Under the pieces are notes generated by a model, which was not told where the DNA came from, ran no database searches, and worked only from the letters and a program-made list of their open reading frames with translations. From Burkholderiales bacterium (GTDB taxonomy: Bacteria > Pseudomonadota > Gammaproteobacteria > Burkholderiales > Burkholderiaceae_C), in NCBI GenBank assembly GCA_016000265.1, contig JAECRL010000016.1, positions 34,967-98,966 of the forward strand: a stretch of 64,000 nt of DNA, in the 5' to 3' direction. This document shows, piece after piece, positions 19,968 through 31,369 of the stretch. The translations under genes and the position numbers were made by a program. Position 1 is the stretch's first letter. The number at the start of each line of letters is the position of its first letter.

Positions 19968-20735
19968 TCAGGCCGTCAGCGCATCGTGCAGCGCCTGCAA
20001 CTCCAGCGTGAGTTTGTGCCTGGCGTCCAGGTGGATCATCGGTCGGGCCTGCTGGTGGGATTCCTTGATCTTCACCGAGGCGCTGAGGTAGGGTTGCAAA
20101 ACCGGCAAGCCTTCGTCGATCAACTCCTGCACCAGTTTCTGCGGCAGGGACGCACGCGGTTGAAACTGATTGACCACGATGCCCGCGACCCGCAGGTCCT
20201 CGTTGTGGTCGGCCTGGATTTCCTGGACGTTGTCCATCAGCGTGTAGAGCGCGCGCCGGGAGAAATCGTCGCAATCAAAGGGTATCAGGCAGCCCTCGCA
20301 GGCGATCAGCGCCGAGCGGGTGTAGAAATTCAAGGCTGGGGGCGTGTCGACGTAGATTCGGTCGTAAGACGCGCTGATTTCGCTCAGCGCGTCGCGCAGC
20401 TTGTAGATCTTGTAGCGCGATTCGAGTTTCGCGTGCAGCTCGTCGAGCGTCGGGTGCGAGGGCAGCAGGCTGAGCCCTTCCCAGGGGGTGTCGATGATGT
20501 GATCGAGCACGTCCTGGGGTTTGGCGGTGAATTTCAGCGTCTGCTCGAAAAACGCCGCGGCGCTCTGGCTGGCGTCCTCCTGCTCGCGCCCCATCAGGTA
20601 TTGGGTGGAGTTGCCCTGGGGGTCCAGGTCGACCACCAGGGTGCGCAGCCCCCGGGCGGCGCTGATGGCCGCGAGGTTGCAGGTGATCGTCGACTTGCCG
20701 ACGCCACCTTTTTGATTGAAGACGACGTATCGCAT
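19968..20735 (-). CDS. ParA-family ATPase (orphan)
   Basis: A 255-residue deviant-Walker ATPase. Residues 9-16 are KGGVGKST with the signature lysine; Walker A' and B regions are VVDLDPQGNS and IYVDTPPALNF. The C-terminal half (FSRRALYTLMDNVQEI, VAGIVVNQFQPRASLPQKLV) is ParA/Soj-like rather than MinD-like, and no MinD amphipathic tail is present. No ParB gene or parS-like repeat is seen, so it may position another cargo or be a chromosomal orphan. ATG at 20735 opens directly on MRYVVFNQKGG. It follows minE on the same strand, separated by a hairpin. Confidence 0.9.
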   Translation of the reverse strand: MRYVVFNQKGGVGKSTITCNLAAISAARGLRTLVVDLDPQGNSTQYLMGREQEDASQSAAAFFEQTLKFTAKPQDVLDHIIDTPWEGLSLLPSHPTLDELHAKLESRYKIYKLRDALSEISASYDRIYVDTPPALNFYTRSALIACEGCLIPFDCDDFSRRALYTLMDNVQEIQADHNEDLRVAGIVVNQFQPRASLPQKLVQELIDEGLPVLQPYLSASVKIKESHQQARPMIHLDARHKLTLELQALHDALTA

Positions 20736-20793
20736 GGTGACGCTTTCCTTCATTCGGGGATGTGGATCGCATTGTGCACCGCAGCAAGCGAAA

Positions 20794-20824
20794 CAGCCGA
20801 CCACCTGGGCAGGTGAATCGGCTG
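20794..20824 (-). terminator. Hairpin after minE, probable terminator
   Basis: Stem CAGCCGA / TCGGCTG enclosing an inner stem CACCT-GGGC-AGGTG. On the minus strand a short TTTCGCTT run follows. It lies between the minE stop and parA, so it probably ends the min transcript, weakly. Confidence 0.5.
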
Positions 20825-20858
20825 TGGGAGACGGGGTGAGCGCGCAAAGGCGCGGCGG

Positions 20859-21119
20859 TCAGCGGCTGGCTTCGGGCAGCTCGATCTTGACTTCCAGCAC
20901 CTCCAGGTCGCCCTGTCGCTCCATGGACACCTTGATGTCGTCCGGGTTGATGGAGACGTACTTGGAGATCACGGCCACCAGTTCGCGCTGCAGGTCGGGC
21001 AGGTAGTTGGGGCTGTGGCTGCGACCGTTGCGCTCGTGGGCCAGGATGAGCTGCAGGCGCTCCTTGGCCACCGTGGCGGTCTGCTTCTTTTCACCGAGGA
21101 AGAAGGAGAGGAATCCCAT
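20859..21119 (-). CDS. minE: Cell division topological specificity factor MinE
   Basis: An 86-residue protein that stimulates MinD ATPase and drives pole-to-pole Min oscillation. The N-terminus [15 protein letters not shown] is the membrane-targeting segment; [13 protein letters not shown] is the MinD-interacting anti-MinCD helix; the C-terminal topological domain follows ([25 protein letters not shown]). The ATG at 21119 aligns with E. coli MinE and sits 12 bases after GGAGG; a GTG at 21128 overlapping the minD stop is possible but too near that site. Third gene of minCDE. Confidence 0.97.
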   Translation of the reverse strand: MGFLSFFLGEKKQTATVAKERLQLILAHERNGRSHSPNYLPDLQRELVAVISKYVSINPDDIKVSMERQGDLEVLEVKIELPEASR

Positions 21120-21124
21120 GGCGT

Positions 21125-21940
21125 TCACTTGCCTCCGAACAGGCGCTTGAAGAAGCCGGGCTTCTCGGCCTCGATGAAGCGCAGGGGCTTGTCCTGGCCC
21201 AGGAAGCGGTCGATGACGTCGCTGTAGGCTTCGGCCACGTCGGTGCCCTTCATGTGGATGGCCGGCACGCCCTGGTTGGAGGCGTTGAGCACGGTCTCGG
21301 ACTCGGGGATCACGCCAATCAGCTTGACGCGCAGGATCTCGTGCACGTCGTCGAGCGAGAGCATCTGCCCGCCTTCGACGCGGTTGGGGTTGTATCGCGT
21401 GATGAGCAGGTGCTCCTTGATCGGGTCGGCCCCGTCTTGCGCGCGCTTGGTCTTGCTGTTGAGCATGCCCAGGATGCGGTCGGAGTCGCGCACCGAGGAC
21501 ACCTCGGGGTTGGTCACCACGATGGCCTCGTCGGCGAAGTGCATGGCCATGAGCGCGCCGGTTTCGATGCCGGCGGGGGAGTCACACACGATGTACTCGA
21601 AGCCCATGTCGCCCAGGTCCTTGAGCACCTTCTCGACGCCTTCTTGCGTGAGGGCTTCCTTGTCGCGCGTTTGCGAGGCGGCCAGCACGAAGAGGTTCTC
21701 GCACTGCTTGTCCTTGATGAGGGCCTGGTTCAGGTTGGCCTCGCCGTGGATCACGTTGATGAGGTCGTAGACCACGCGGCGCTCGCAACCCATGATGAGG
21801 TCGAGGTTGCGCAGGCCGACGTCGAAGTCGATGACGGCGGTCTTGTGGCCGCGCAGGGCCAGGCCCGATGCAAACGAGGCGCTGGTGGTCGTCTTGCCGA
21901 CGCCGCCTTTGCCGGAAGTCACGACGATGATCTTGGCCAT
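21125..21940 (-). CDS. minD: Septum site-determining ATPase MinD
   Basis: A 271-residue membrane-cycling ATPase that recruits MinC to the poles and blocks polar Z-rings. Deviant Walker [12 protein letters not shown] at 10-20, switch [13 protein letters not shown] and CDSPAGIE, and a C-terminal amphipathic membrane-targeting sequence ([12 protein letters not shown]) are all intact. The stop lies five bases before the minE ATG, and 40 bases separate it from minC, so the three genes form one operon. Confidence 0.98.
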   Translation of the reverse strand: MAKIIVVTSGKGGVGKTTTSASFASGLALRGHKTAVIDFDVGLRNLDLIMGCERRVVYDLINVIHGEANLNQALIKDKQCENLFVLAASQTRDKEALTQEGVEKVLKDLGDMGFEYIVCDSPAGIETGALMAMHFADEAIVVTNPEVSSVRDSDRILGMLNSKTKRAQDGADPIKEHLLITRYNPNRVEGGQMLSLDDVHEILRVKLIGVIPESETVLNASNQGVPAIHMKGTDVAEAYSDVIDRFLGQDKPLRFIEAEKPGFFKRLFGGK

Positions 21941-21980
21941 GTGAGGGCGGTCCTTTCAGTGGATCTGTGCTGGGATGGGG

Positions 21981-22745
21981 TCAGGCGATGGGCTCGAAGA
22001 CGAGCCGCTCACCTTCGAGTCGGATCTGGGCGGGCTTGCCGCGAACGGAGTCGGGCAGCGGGGTTTCGGTGGTGCGGTAGGTGCCGGCGATGGACAGCAG
22101 CTCGGGCTCCATGCAGGCCGCGAAGATGCGCGCTTCGGTGTTGCCCTTGGCGCCGGCGATGGCCTTGCCGCGCAGCGGCGCGTAGACGTGGATGCTGCCG
22201 TCGGCGATGACCTCGGCGCCGTGGTTGACCAGGGCCGTGATGATGAGGTCGCCGCCCTTGGCGTAGACCTGCTGGCCGGAGCGCAGCGGCTTGTCGATGA
22301 TGAGCGTGTGGCCGCCCACGGGGACCTCGACGGGCACCTCCACCCGCACCTCGCGCACCACCTCCTTGACGACCTCACGCACGACCTCGACGGTCTCGAT
22401 GCGGCTGGCGCTGGCCGAGCCATCGGGCGCTTCGGCCAGGCCCGCGGCACGGGCGGCGTCGCCTTGCTTGCGGGTGGCGCCGCGCACGGCCACGGGCTTG
22501 AGCTTGTGCTGCGTCAGCAGCGCGATCAGGGCGGGGAAGTCGATGGCGACGTCCAAGCTGGCCAGGTGGGTCAGGTCGATGACCACGGGCTCGCCATCGA
22601 ACAGGTCGGGGGAGTCGCCGAAGCGGTCCTTCATGGCCTGCGCCAGCAAGCTCAGGTTGCCGGTCTTGAGCAGGAAGGCTTCCAGCGTCAGCGAGGCGCT
22701 CTTGATGTCGAACAAGGCGGGTGCGTTGGCGGAAGAAGCGGTCAT
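21981..22745 (-). CDS. minC: Septum site-determining protein MinC
   Basis: A 254-residue inhibitor of FtsZ polymerisation. The N-terminal FtsZ-binding domain (about 10-110: FDIKSASLTLEAFLLKTGNL, PVVIDLTHLASLD) is joined by an Ala- and Val/Glu-rich linker with a repetitive VVREVVKEVVREVRVEVPVE stretch to the C-terminal beta-helix (GQQVYAKGGDLIITALVNHG, GSIHVYAPLRGKAIAGAKGN) that binds MinD. The linker with its VxEV repeats is longer than in E. coli. First gene of the min operon. Confidence 0.96.
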   Translation of the reverse strand: MTASSANAPALFDIKSASLTLEAFLLKTGNLSLLAQAMKDRFGDSPDLFDGEPVVIDLTHLASLDVAIDFPALIALLTQHKLKPVAVRGATRKQGDAARAAGLAEAPDGSASASRIETVEVVREVVKEVVREVRVEVPVEVPVGGHTLIIDKPLRSGQQVYAKGGDLIITALVNHGAEVIADGSIHVYAPLRGKAIAGAKGNTEARIFAACMEPELLSIAGTYRTTETPLPDSVRGKPAQIRLEGERLVFEPIA

Positions 22746-22846
22746 GGACGGCGGCGCGGGTAAAGCGTGAAGTTTAAGGCAGGGCAGGGTGCATTCCAGT
22801 CGCCTCGCTTCGGCGCGATACTCTTTGGCAGAGGATGGATGCCTGC

Positions 22847-24094
22847 ATGATCGACAAAGGAACCCTGGCGGCCGAGCCGGTGGCGTTGGCCGTGGCCCTG
22901 GGGGCCGGGCTCTTGATTGGCCTGGAGCGTGAGCGTCGCAAGGGCGAGGGCGACGACCGAGGCGCAGCCGGCCTGCGCACCTTCATGGTCACGGCGTTGG
23001 CCGGGGCGATGGGGCAGATCCTGTCCTTGCACCTGGCGGCCGTGGTGCTGGCCGGCGTGGCCTTGCTGGCCGGCCTGTCGTACTGGCGCTCGCGCTCCCA
23101 GGACCCGGGCCTGACCACCGAGGTGGCCTTGCTGGCCACGGCGCTCATCGGCATGCTGGCCGTGCCGCAGCCGGCCCTGGCGGCGGGGGCGGCGGTGGTC
23201 CTGGCGGTCGTGCTGGCCGCCCGCGACCGACTGCATCGCTTCGCCACGCAATGGCTCAGCGAAGCCGAGATGCACGATGCGCTGATGCTCGCTGCGCTCT
23301 TGCTGATCTTGCTGCCGCTCATGCCCACGCAGCCGCTGGCTTGGCTGGGCGGCTTGTCGGCGCGCCGGATGCTCACCCTGCTGGTGGCCATCCTCATGAT
23401 GCAGGCCCTCAGCCACGTGGCGCAGCGCCTGCTGGGCGCGCGCGCCGGTTTGCCCCTCTCGGGCCTGCTGGGCGGCTTCGTCTCCAGCACCGCCACCATC
23501 ACCGCCATGGGCGGACGTGTGCGCGGCGGCCTGGCTCCCTTGAGCCTGGCTTGCAGCGCGGCGGTGCTGTCGTCGGCGGCCACCTGGATGCAGGTGGTGC
23601 TGATGGCTTCGGTGGTGGCGCCCCGGGCCTTGTCCGAGTGGCTGCCGATGGTGCTGGTGGGCGTGGTGCCGCCTTTGCTGATCGGTGGGCTGCTGTGGCG
23701 CCAGGCGCCGGATGCGCCACCCGCCGTGCTGTTGCCCGGGCGGCCGGTTTTGCGCCTGCGCGAGGCGGCAACCGTGGGAGCCTTGCTGATCGCCGGCGCC
23801 GTGGTCGTCAACCTCGCGCAGCAGCACGGCGACATGGGCCTGATGCTGGGCACCGCCGTGGCGGCCGTCGCGGACGCGCACGCCCCGATGGTGGCCTTGA
23901 TGTCGATGAGCGGAGGCGGGCAGATTGCTCCGCAGCTGGCGATGTCGGGGGTCTTGCTGGCCATCTCGGTCAACAGCGTGACCCGCAGCGTGGCAGCCTG
24001 GTTGGCGGGCGGACGGGCGTATGGGCTGGGTGTGGCGGCGGCCTTGGCGCTGAACCTGGCGCTGGCCTGGTTGTGGCACCTGGGGATGAGGTGA
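22847..24094 (+). CDS. MgtC/SapB-type membrane protein with DUF4010 domain
   Basis: Polytopic inner-membrane protein of 415 residues. The N-terminal half is MgtC/SapB-like (LAVALGAGLLIGLERERRKG with the basic RER motif, AGLRTFMVTALAGAMG, TTEVALLATALIGMLA); the C-terminal half is DUF4010 (LLGGFVSSTATITAMG, ADAHAPMVALMSMSGGGQIA, ISVNSVTRSVAAWLAGGR). About twelve membrane helices are predicted. MgtC proteins modulate membrane ATPase or Mg2+ homeostasis; the role of the DUF4010 fusion is unproven. An ATG at 22835 would add four residues but leaves no space after GAGG. It is divergent from minC. Confidence 0.87.
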   Translation: MIDKGTLAAEPVALAVALGAGLLIGLERERRKGEGDDRGAAGLRTFMVTALAGAMGQILSLHLAAVVLAGVALLAGLSYWRSRSQDPGLTTEVALLATALIGMLAVPQPALAAGAAVVLAVVLAARDRLHRFATQWLSEAEMHDALMLAALLLILLPLMPTQPLAWLGGLSARRMLTLLVAILMMQALSHVAQRLLGARAGLPLSGLLGGFVSSTATITAMGGRVRGGLAPLSLACSAAVLSSAATWMQVVLMASVVAPRALSEWLPMVLVGVVPPLLIGGLLWRQAPDAPPAVLLPGRPVLRLREAATVGALLIAGAVVVNLAQQHGDMGLMLGTAVAAVADAHAPMVALMSMSGGGQIAPQLAMSGVLLAISVNSVTRSVAAWLAGGRAYGLGVAAALALNLALAWLWHLGMR

Positions 24095-24582
24095 TGCCGG
24101 TTCGCTGGCCTGGGCGTGTTTTTCACACGACAAAAAGAGCACCTCGGTGGGGCGGGCGGGACGCAGGCATCAACCATTCGGGTGAGCGTTAACCGGTCGA
24201 TACAACTGAATCCCTCAGGGTCATGCGCTTGAACCTAAGCTGCACGGGCAGTTTGGATCAGGCGCCGACCTCCGCAGTCCCGGCGTCTGACCCAGCGTGA
24301 TCGGCCTCGCCTTGCATGCCCTGTGGCCTGCGTGGAACGAAGGCAGACACCGCCAGATCAGGGAGTCTTCATCTTGACGTTTGCTGACCGCCCGGCCTCG
24401 CCAGGCGGTGGGCCTCTGCGCGTGCTGTTGCGCAGTGCGGGTGCATCCACCTTGATGCTGTGCGTGCGAAACCCCACCGGGCCGTTCGGGTGCGTCGGCT
24501 GGCCTTGAGGCCAGCGCGCCCGTCGCCCTGTGTTCGGTGTGGTTTGGATCCGATTTCAACCATCAAAACTTGGGAACGCATC
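24095..24582. other. 488-base intergenic region before the subtilase gene
   Basis: No convincing gene: reading frames here lack homology, ribosome sites and codon bias. The only structure I can point to is an 8-base perfect hairpin GCTGGCCT/AGGCCAGC at 24498-24515. A long untranslated leader or promoter region for the secreted protease is the likeliest content. Confidence 0.4.
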
Positions 24583-26847
<2,265 letters not shown>

Positions 26848-26869
26848 ATTCGGCAGGATCACCTGACGC

Positions 26870-26893
26870 GGGCCCTTCGGGGCCCTTTTTTTT
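26870..26893 (+). terminator. Intrinsic terminator of the subtilase gene
   Basis: Stem GGGCCC / GGGCCC with TTCG tetraloop followed by eight T, 22 bases after the stop codon. It is a textbook rho-independent terminator. Confidence 0.9.
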
Positions 26894-26991
26894 GCCTCCG
26901 CTTGTGCATTCAAGTCAGCAGCGCGGTCGACCGCTGCCTCAGCCGCAGGCGCCCTCGCACGCTTGATGGGCGTGCCCCCCGCGGTGCAGGC

Positions 26992-29562
26992 TCAGCGCGG
27001 TTTTTTGCCGCCCCTGGTGCCCGCCCTCGGCGGCAGCCCGGTGTGCTGTGTCAGCACCTGGCCCGGCTTCGGTCGGCGTGATGCGACCTGGGGCAGGTCG
27101 CGCGGGTCGTGCGACTCGACCGGGGCGTTGCGGCGCGCCGATGCCTTGCCCCTGGCGGGCGCTTCGTCGCCGACGTTGCGCTGCACCCGCCCCACGGTCA
27201 CCACCGACGTCTTCGTGCCGGCCTGGGTCGAATTCTTGCGGCGCGCGCTCTCGTAGGTGCCGTCGGTGACGGGCTGGTAGGTCGGGATCAGGTGGTTGGG
27301 GCCGTTGCCGATCAGGTCGCGGCGGCCCATGGCCATCAGGGCCTCGCGCAGCAGCGGCCAGTTGTTGGGGTCGTGGTAGCGCAGGAAGGCCTTGTGCAGG
27401 CGGCGGCGCTTCTCGCCCTTGACGATGTCCACGCGTTCGCCCTTGCGCGCATCGCGGCTGATGCCCTTGAGCGTGTTCATCCCAGAGTGGTACATGGCCG
27501 TGGCCGTGGCCATGGGGCTGGGGTAGAAGGTCTGCACCTGGTCGGCCTTGAAGCCGTTGCGCTTGAGCCAGATCGCCAGGTTCATCATGTCTTCGTCGGT
27601 GGTGCCCGGGTGGGCCGCGATGAAGTAGGGGATGAGGTACTGCTTCTTGCCGGCCTCGGCGCTGTACTTTTCGAACAGCTCCTTGAAGCGGTCGTAGGCG
27701 CCCATGCCGGGCTTCATCATCTTCGACAGCGGCCCTTGCTCCGTGTGCTCGGGCGCGATCTTCAGGTAGCCGCCCACGTGGTGCGTCACCAGCTCCTTGA
27801 TGTACTCGGGCGAGCGAACGGCCAGGTCGTAGCGCAGCCCTGAGCCGATCAGGATCTTCTTGATGCCGGGCAGCGCGCGCGCACGGCGGTACATGCGGAT
27901 CAGCGGGCCGTGGTCGGTGTTGAGGTTGGGGCAGATGTCCGGGTAGACGCAGGAGGGCTTGCGGCAGGCGGCCTCGATGACAGGCGACTTGCAGCCGATG
28001 CGGTACATGTTGGCCGTGGGGCCGCCGAGGTCTGAGATGACGCCGGTGAAGCCCTTGACCTTGTCGCGGATGGTCTCGATTTCGCGCAACACCGAGGCCT
28101 CGGAGCGGCTCTGGATGATGCGGCCTTCGTGCTCGGTGATGGAGCAGAAAGTGCAGCCGCCGAAGCAGCCGCGCATGATGTTGATGCTGAAGCGGATCAT
28201 GTCCCACGCGGGGATGACCGCGTCGCCGTAGCTCGGGTGCGGGGCGCGCGCGTAGGGCAGGTCGAAGACCAGGTCCATCTCGGGCGTGGTCAGCGGGATG
28301 GGCGGCGGGTTGATCCAGACGTCGCGTGCACCAGGGCCTTCGCCGTGGCGCTGCACCAGGGCGCGCGCGTTGCCCGGGTTGGTCTCCAGGTGCAGCACGC
28401 GGTTGGCGTGGGCGTAGAGCACCGGGTCGCGGGCCACGACCTCGAAGTCGGGCAGGCGGATGACGGTGCGCTCGCGCGGGGGCAGCACGATCTTGCCGCT
28501 GGTTTGGCCGCGCGCCGGGGTCTCGGGCTGGGCCTCGAGTTCGTCGGCTTCACCGTGGTCGTGGTGGCCTGTGGGGGCCTTTTCGGCGCCGCGGGTCGGC
28601 ACCATGACCTTGTCTTTCACCGCCGACCGGATGTCCAGGCGAATGGGCTTGACCTGCGAGCCTGGGGCGACCGGGTCTGGTGCGGGCCCGGTGCTGGGGC
28701 CTTTGAGGGGGTCGAAGGCGCCCGCGTCCTCCAGGGCGCAGCTCTGGCCCTGCTCGGCCGCGGCCTGGGCCATGCCCATGTAGGGGTTGATGTGCTGGTC
28801 GATGCGGCCGGGGCGGTCCACGTCGGTGGAGTCGAGCTCGAACCAGCCTTGGGCCGTGGGGTCGTTGCGGCGTCGGATGAAAGCGGTGCCGCGCACGTCG
28901 GTGATGGCCTCGACGGGCTCGCGTTCGGCCAGGCGGTGGGCGATCTCGACGATGGCCCGCTCGGCGTTGCCGTACAGCAGCAAGTCGGCCTTGCTGTCCA
29001 TGAGCACGCTGCGGCGCACCTTGTCGGACCAGTAGTCGTAATGCGCGATGCGCCGCAGCGAGCCCTCGATGCCCCCCAGGATGACGGGCACGCCGGGGAA
29101 GGCCTCGCGGCATCGCTGCGAGTAGACGGTGGCGGCTCGATCCGGGCGCTTGCCGCCGCCGCCGCCGGGCGTGTAGGCGTCGTCGCTGCGGATCTTGCGA
29201 TCGGCCGTGTAGCGGTTGATCATGGAGTCCATGTTCCCCGCGGTCACGCCCCAGAAGAGATTGGGCTTGCCGAGCGCGCGGAAGGGCTCGGCGCTCAGCC
29301 AGTCCGGCTGGGCGATGATGCCCACCCGAAAGCCCTGGTTCTCCAGCATGCGGCCGATGACGGCCATGCCGAAGCTGGGGTGGTCCACGTACGCGTCACC
29401 CGAGACGATGACGACGTCGCAGCTGTCCCAGCCCAGGGCGTCCATTTCGGCGCGCGTGGTCGGCAGGAAAGGCGCCGTCCCGAAGCGCTTGGCCCAAAAG
29501 GGCTTGTGGCTGCTCAGGGGCTTGGCGGCGGGTGCGGGCGGTGCGACGGTGAGTTCGGGCAT
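26992..29562 (-). CDS. ygiQ: YgiQ-family radical SAM protein
   Basis: An 856-residue radical-SAM enzyme of the YgiQ (UPF0313) family, of unknown reaction. The N-terminal B12-binding-like region is clear ([32 protein letters not shown]), then [33 protein letters not shown], the 4Fe-4S motif [17 protein letters not shown] (CxxxCxxC), and the DUF3362 end [20 protein letters not shown]. It is longer than typical members because of an insertion around residues 280-375 (Pro/Gly/Glu-rich) and a basic tail. The ATG at 29562 begins MPELTVAPP; the open frame further upstream shows no homology. Monocistronic. Confidence 0.93.
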   Translation of the reverse strand: MPELTVAPPAPAAKPLSSHKPFWAKRFGTAPFLPTTRAEMDALGWDSCDVVIVSGDAYVDHPSFGMAVIGRMLENQGFRVGIIAQPDWLSAEPFRALGKPNLFWGVTAGNMDSMINRYTADRKIRSDDAYTPGGGGGKRPDRAATVYSQRCREAFPGVPVILGGIEGSLRRIAHYDYWSDKVRRSVLMDSKADLLLYGNAERAIVEIAHRLAEREPVEAITDVRGTAFIRRRNDPTAQGWFELDSTDVDRPGRIDQHINPYMGMAQAAAEQGQSCALEDAGAFDPLKGPSTGPAPDPVAPGSQVKPIRLDIRSAVKDKVMVPTRGAEKAPTGHHDHGEADELEAQPETPARGQTSGKIVLPPRERTVIRLPDFEVVARDPVLYAHANRVLHLETNPGNARALVQRHGEGPGARDVWINPPPIPLTTPEMDLVFDLPYARAPHPSYGDAVIPAWDMIRFSINIMRGCFGGCTFCSITEHEGRIIQSRSEASVLREIETIRDKVKGFTGVISDLGGPTANMYRIGCKSPVIEAACRKPSCVYPDICPNLNTDHGPLIRMYRRARALPGIKKILIGSGLRYDLAVRSPEYIKELVTHHVGGYLKIAPEHTEQGPLSKMMKPGMGAYDRFKELFEKYSAEAGKKQYLIPYFIAAHPGTTDEDMMNLAIWLKRNGFKADQVQTFYPSPMATATAMYHSGMNTLKGISRDARKGERVDIVKGEKRRRLHKAFLRYHDPNNWPLLREALMAMGRRDLIGNGPNHLIPTYQPVTDGTYESARRKNSTQAGTKTSVVTVGRVQRNVGDEAPARGKASARRNAPVESHDPRDLPQVASRRPKPGQVLTQHTGLPPRAGTRGGKKPR

Positions 29563-29799
29563 GGGGTTGACGCGGCAAGGCGTCGGCAGACAACCCGACA
29601 TTGTCGCCTGCGGGGCGCGCGAGCGGGCGTGAGGATCCCCCAGGCTCGCCGGGGTCTTGCGAGGCGTTCCCCCGGCTGCGCCACGCTGCGCTTTGGTTGC
29701 TCTTTGTAAAGCGCCCCTGTATTGCCGTGGGCTTCGGGCACGCGCGGCGGAAACTGAGCACAATCCGGCCATGTCCGATTTGCTCATCAGAAACTGAAC

Positions 29800-30804
29800 A
29801 TGCAACGACTGAAGATCACCAACCTGATCACCTCCCTGGCGGTGGCCGTGGCCAGCGTCGCTTTCGCGACCGCCCCTTTTGACGCCGAGGCCAAGCGCCT
29901 GGGTGGCGGGCGGGCCTCTGGCATGCAGCGCCAGATGCCGGCCAAGCAGGCCGACACCTCGCCGCCGGCTTCGCCCAACAACGCAGCGACGAACGGCGCC
30001 ACCAGCAACGCCGCCGCTCGCCCCAACCAGGCCGCACCCGCCAACGCCGCACAGGCCGCCGCGCAGCCGGCCAAACGCTCGTGGATGGGCCCGATCGCTG
30101 GCCTGGCCGCGGGCTTGGGCCTGGCCGCGCTGGCCAGCCACCTGGGCTTCGGCGAAGAGCTGGCCAACTTCATGATGATGGCCTTGCTGGCCGTCGTCGC
30201 CCTGGTGGCCATCACCTGGGTGGTACGCCGCATGCGCGGTGGCGCTGCGGCTTCGGCTGGCGGGCCGCAGCTGGCGGGCGCCGGGGCGCCGTTCCCCTCT
30301 TCGGCACAGCCCTCCTCGGCGCAACCTTTTGCGAACCCCGCTCAGGCCCCGATGGCCCGCGACAGCTTCGCCGCCGGTGGCCTGGGCGCCAGCGTGGCGC
30401 CGTCCGGGGCATCCGCTGCGGGCGCTGCACCGGCCGGGTTTGACGCCGAAGGCTTCACCCGCATCGCCAAGATGATCTTCATCCGCCTGCAGGCCGCCAA
30501 CGACGCCGGCAACGTGGACGACCTGCGCAAGTTCACCACGCCCGAGCTGTTCGCTTCGCTGCGCCTGGACCTGCAGGAGCGCGGCGCCGCTTCGCAACAG
30601 ACGGACGTGATGCAGCTGGACGCCGAACTGGTCGACACGACCCAGGAAAACGGGCAGTGGATCGCGTCGGTTCGCTTCCATGGCCTGATCCGCGAGGAGG
30701 CCGCCCAGGGGGCTCAGCCTTTCGACGAGCTCTGGCACCTGGTCAAGCCGCTGGATGACGGCCGCGAGTGGGCGATCGCCGGCATCACGCCGCTGCAGGG
30801 CTGA
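29800..30804 (+). CDS. Tim44-like domain membrane protein
   Basis: A 334-residue protein with an N-terminal signal/anchor ([16 protein letters not shown]), a disordered Ala/Pro/Asn/Gln-rich segment (35-95), a glycine-rich helix ([21 protein letters not shown]) and a transmembrane helix ([19 protein letters not shown], about 126-144), a second low-complexity linker and a C-terminal Tim44-like fold ([57 protein letters not shown]). The mitochondrial homologue tethers Hsp70 to the import channel; the bacterial function is not established. A strong bidirectional terminator lies downstream. Confidence 0.88.
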   Translation: MQRLKITNLITSLAVAVASVAFATAPFDAEAKRLGGGRASGMQRQMPAKQADTSPPASPNNAATNGATSNAAARPNQAAPANAAQAAAQPAKRSWMGPIAGLAAGLGLAALASHLGFGEELANFMMMALLAVVALVAITWVVRRMRGGAAASAGGPQLAGAGAPFPSSAQPSSAQPFANPAQAPMARDSFAAGGLGASVAPSGASAAGAAPAGFDAEGFTRIAKMIFIRLQAANDAGNVDDLRKFTTPELFASLRLDLQERGAASQQTDVMQLDAELVDTTQENGQWIASVRFHGLIREEAAQGAQPFDELWHLVKPLDDGREWAIAGITPLQG

Positions 30805-30840
30805 TGCGTCGCATGCTCAGCGCGATCAGCTTGCTCAAAC

Positions 30841-30866
30841 AAAAAGGCGCCCTCGGGCGCCTTTTT
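30841..30866. terminator. Bidirectional intrinsic terminator
   Basis: AAAAAGGCGCCC-TC-GGGCGCCTTTTT: a 7-base GC stem flanked by A5 and T5, between the convergent Tim44-like and HiPIP genes. It can stop transcription from both sides. Confidence 0.85.
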
Positions 30867-30871
30867 CCTTG

Positions 30872-30903
30872 CCCGCTCGGTGTGTGTGGGCACACCGAGC
30901 GGG
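30872..30903 (-). terminator. 13-base perfect hairpin after the HiPIP gene
   Basis: CCCGCTCGGTGTG / CACACCGAGCGGG around a 6-base loop, 12 bases beyond the HiPIP stop. No T-tract follows directly, so it probably protects the mRNA 3' end or helps the neighbouring terminator. Confidence 0.5.
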
Positions 30904-30915
30904 TGTTCAGCGGGC

Positions 30916-31218
30916 TCAGGCCTTCTTGGCCCAGGCGGTGCACCAGCCCTTGCCGGCGACTTGCTTGCCACCCAGCAGCGGGCACACGCCCCAGGCGTCC
31001 TTGCCTTGGTAGAACTGGCAGTTGGCGCAGTTGTTGCCGGCTTTGTACTGCGGGTACTTTTTGGCATCGACCTTGGTGGCGTCGTGCTTGTAGCCCAGGC
31101 CGACGGCCGCGGGGTCCTTCTCGTCGACCTTGACGGCCTGAGCGTGGGCACCGGTGACGCCGGACAGCACGGCGGCGGCCGGGACGATGGTCATGATGAA
31201 TTGACGACGACTGGTCAT
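30916..31218 (-). CDS. High-potential iron-sulfur protein (HiPIP)
   Basis: A 100-residue periplasmic electron carrier with one 4Fe-4S cluster. A Tat-type signal (SRRQFIMTIVPAAAVLSG, cleavage after AHA) precedes Cys64, Cys67, Cys79 and Cys93 in CANCQFYQG, WGVCPLLGGK and KGWCTAW, the exact HiPIP spacing. HiPIPs pass electrons from cytochrome bc1 to reaction centres or terminal oxidases. It is divergent from the MerR gene and shares its regulatory region. Confidence 0.96.
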   Translation of the reverse strand: MTSRRQFIMTIVPAAAVLSGVTGAHAQAVKVDEKDPAAVGLGYKHDATKVDAKKYPQYKAGNNCANCQFYQGKDAWGVCPLLGGKQVAGKGWCTAWAKKA

Positions 31219-31289
31219 GGTGAAGTCTCCGATGTGGTGGGGTGGGGTGGGGGTGAAACGGGTGTGAACCTGCTTTGACGCATTTTTAT

Positions 31290-31324
31290 CTGATTCACTG
31301 ATGTTTGTCTTGCATCAGAATCAG
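31290..31324. promoter_or_regulatory. Imperfect inverted repeat between HiPIP and merR-type gene
   Basis: CTGATTCACTGATG (31290-31303) and CATCAGAATCAG (31313-31324) are inverted copies apart from a two-base gap, around a 9-base centre. It lies in the divergent promoter region and could be an operator or form a leader hairpin. Confidence 0.4.
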
Positions 31325-31328
31325 GTCG

Positions 31329-31350
31329 TTGAATTCAAGTTGAGTTCAAG
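31329..31350 (+). promoter_or_regulatory. Tandem 11-bp direct repeats, candidate CarH/LitR-type operator
   Basis: TTGAATTCAAG followed directly by TTGAGTTCAAG, one mismatch in eleven, 19 bases upstream of the MerR-type start. CarH-type MerR proteins are known to bind tandem 11-bp direct repeats overlapping their own promoter. This is a plausible autoregulatory site. Confidence 0.5.
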
Positions 31351-31369
31351 TAGTTCACAAAGGTGCGTC

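Noticed and set aside
24221..24559. A minus-strand open frame in the gap before the subtilase
   Set aside because: No homology, no ribosome site, and poor codon bias; kept as intergenic.
30872..30903. Treating the 13-base hairpin as a CRISPR-like or mobile-element repeat
   Set aside because: Single copy, no flanking target duplication, and it sits where a 3'-end structure is expected.
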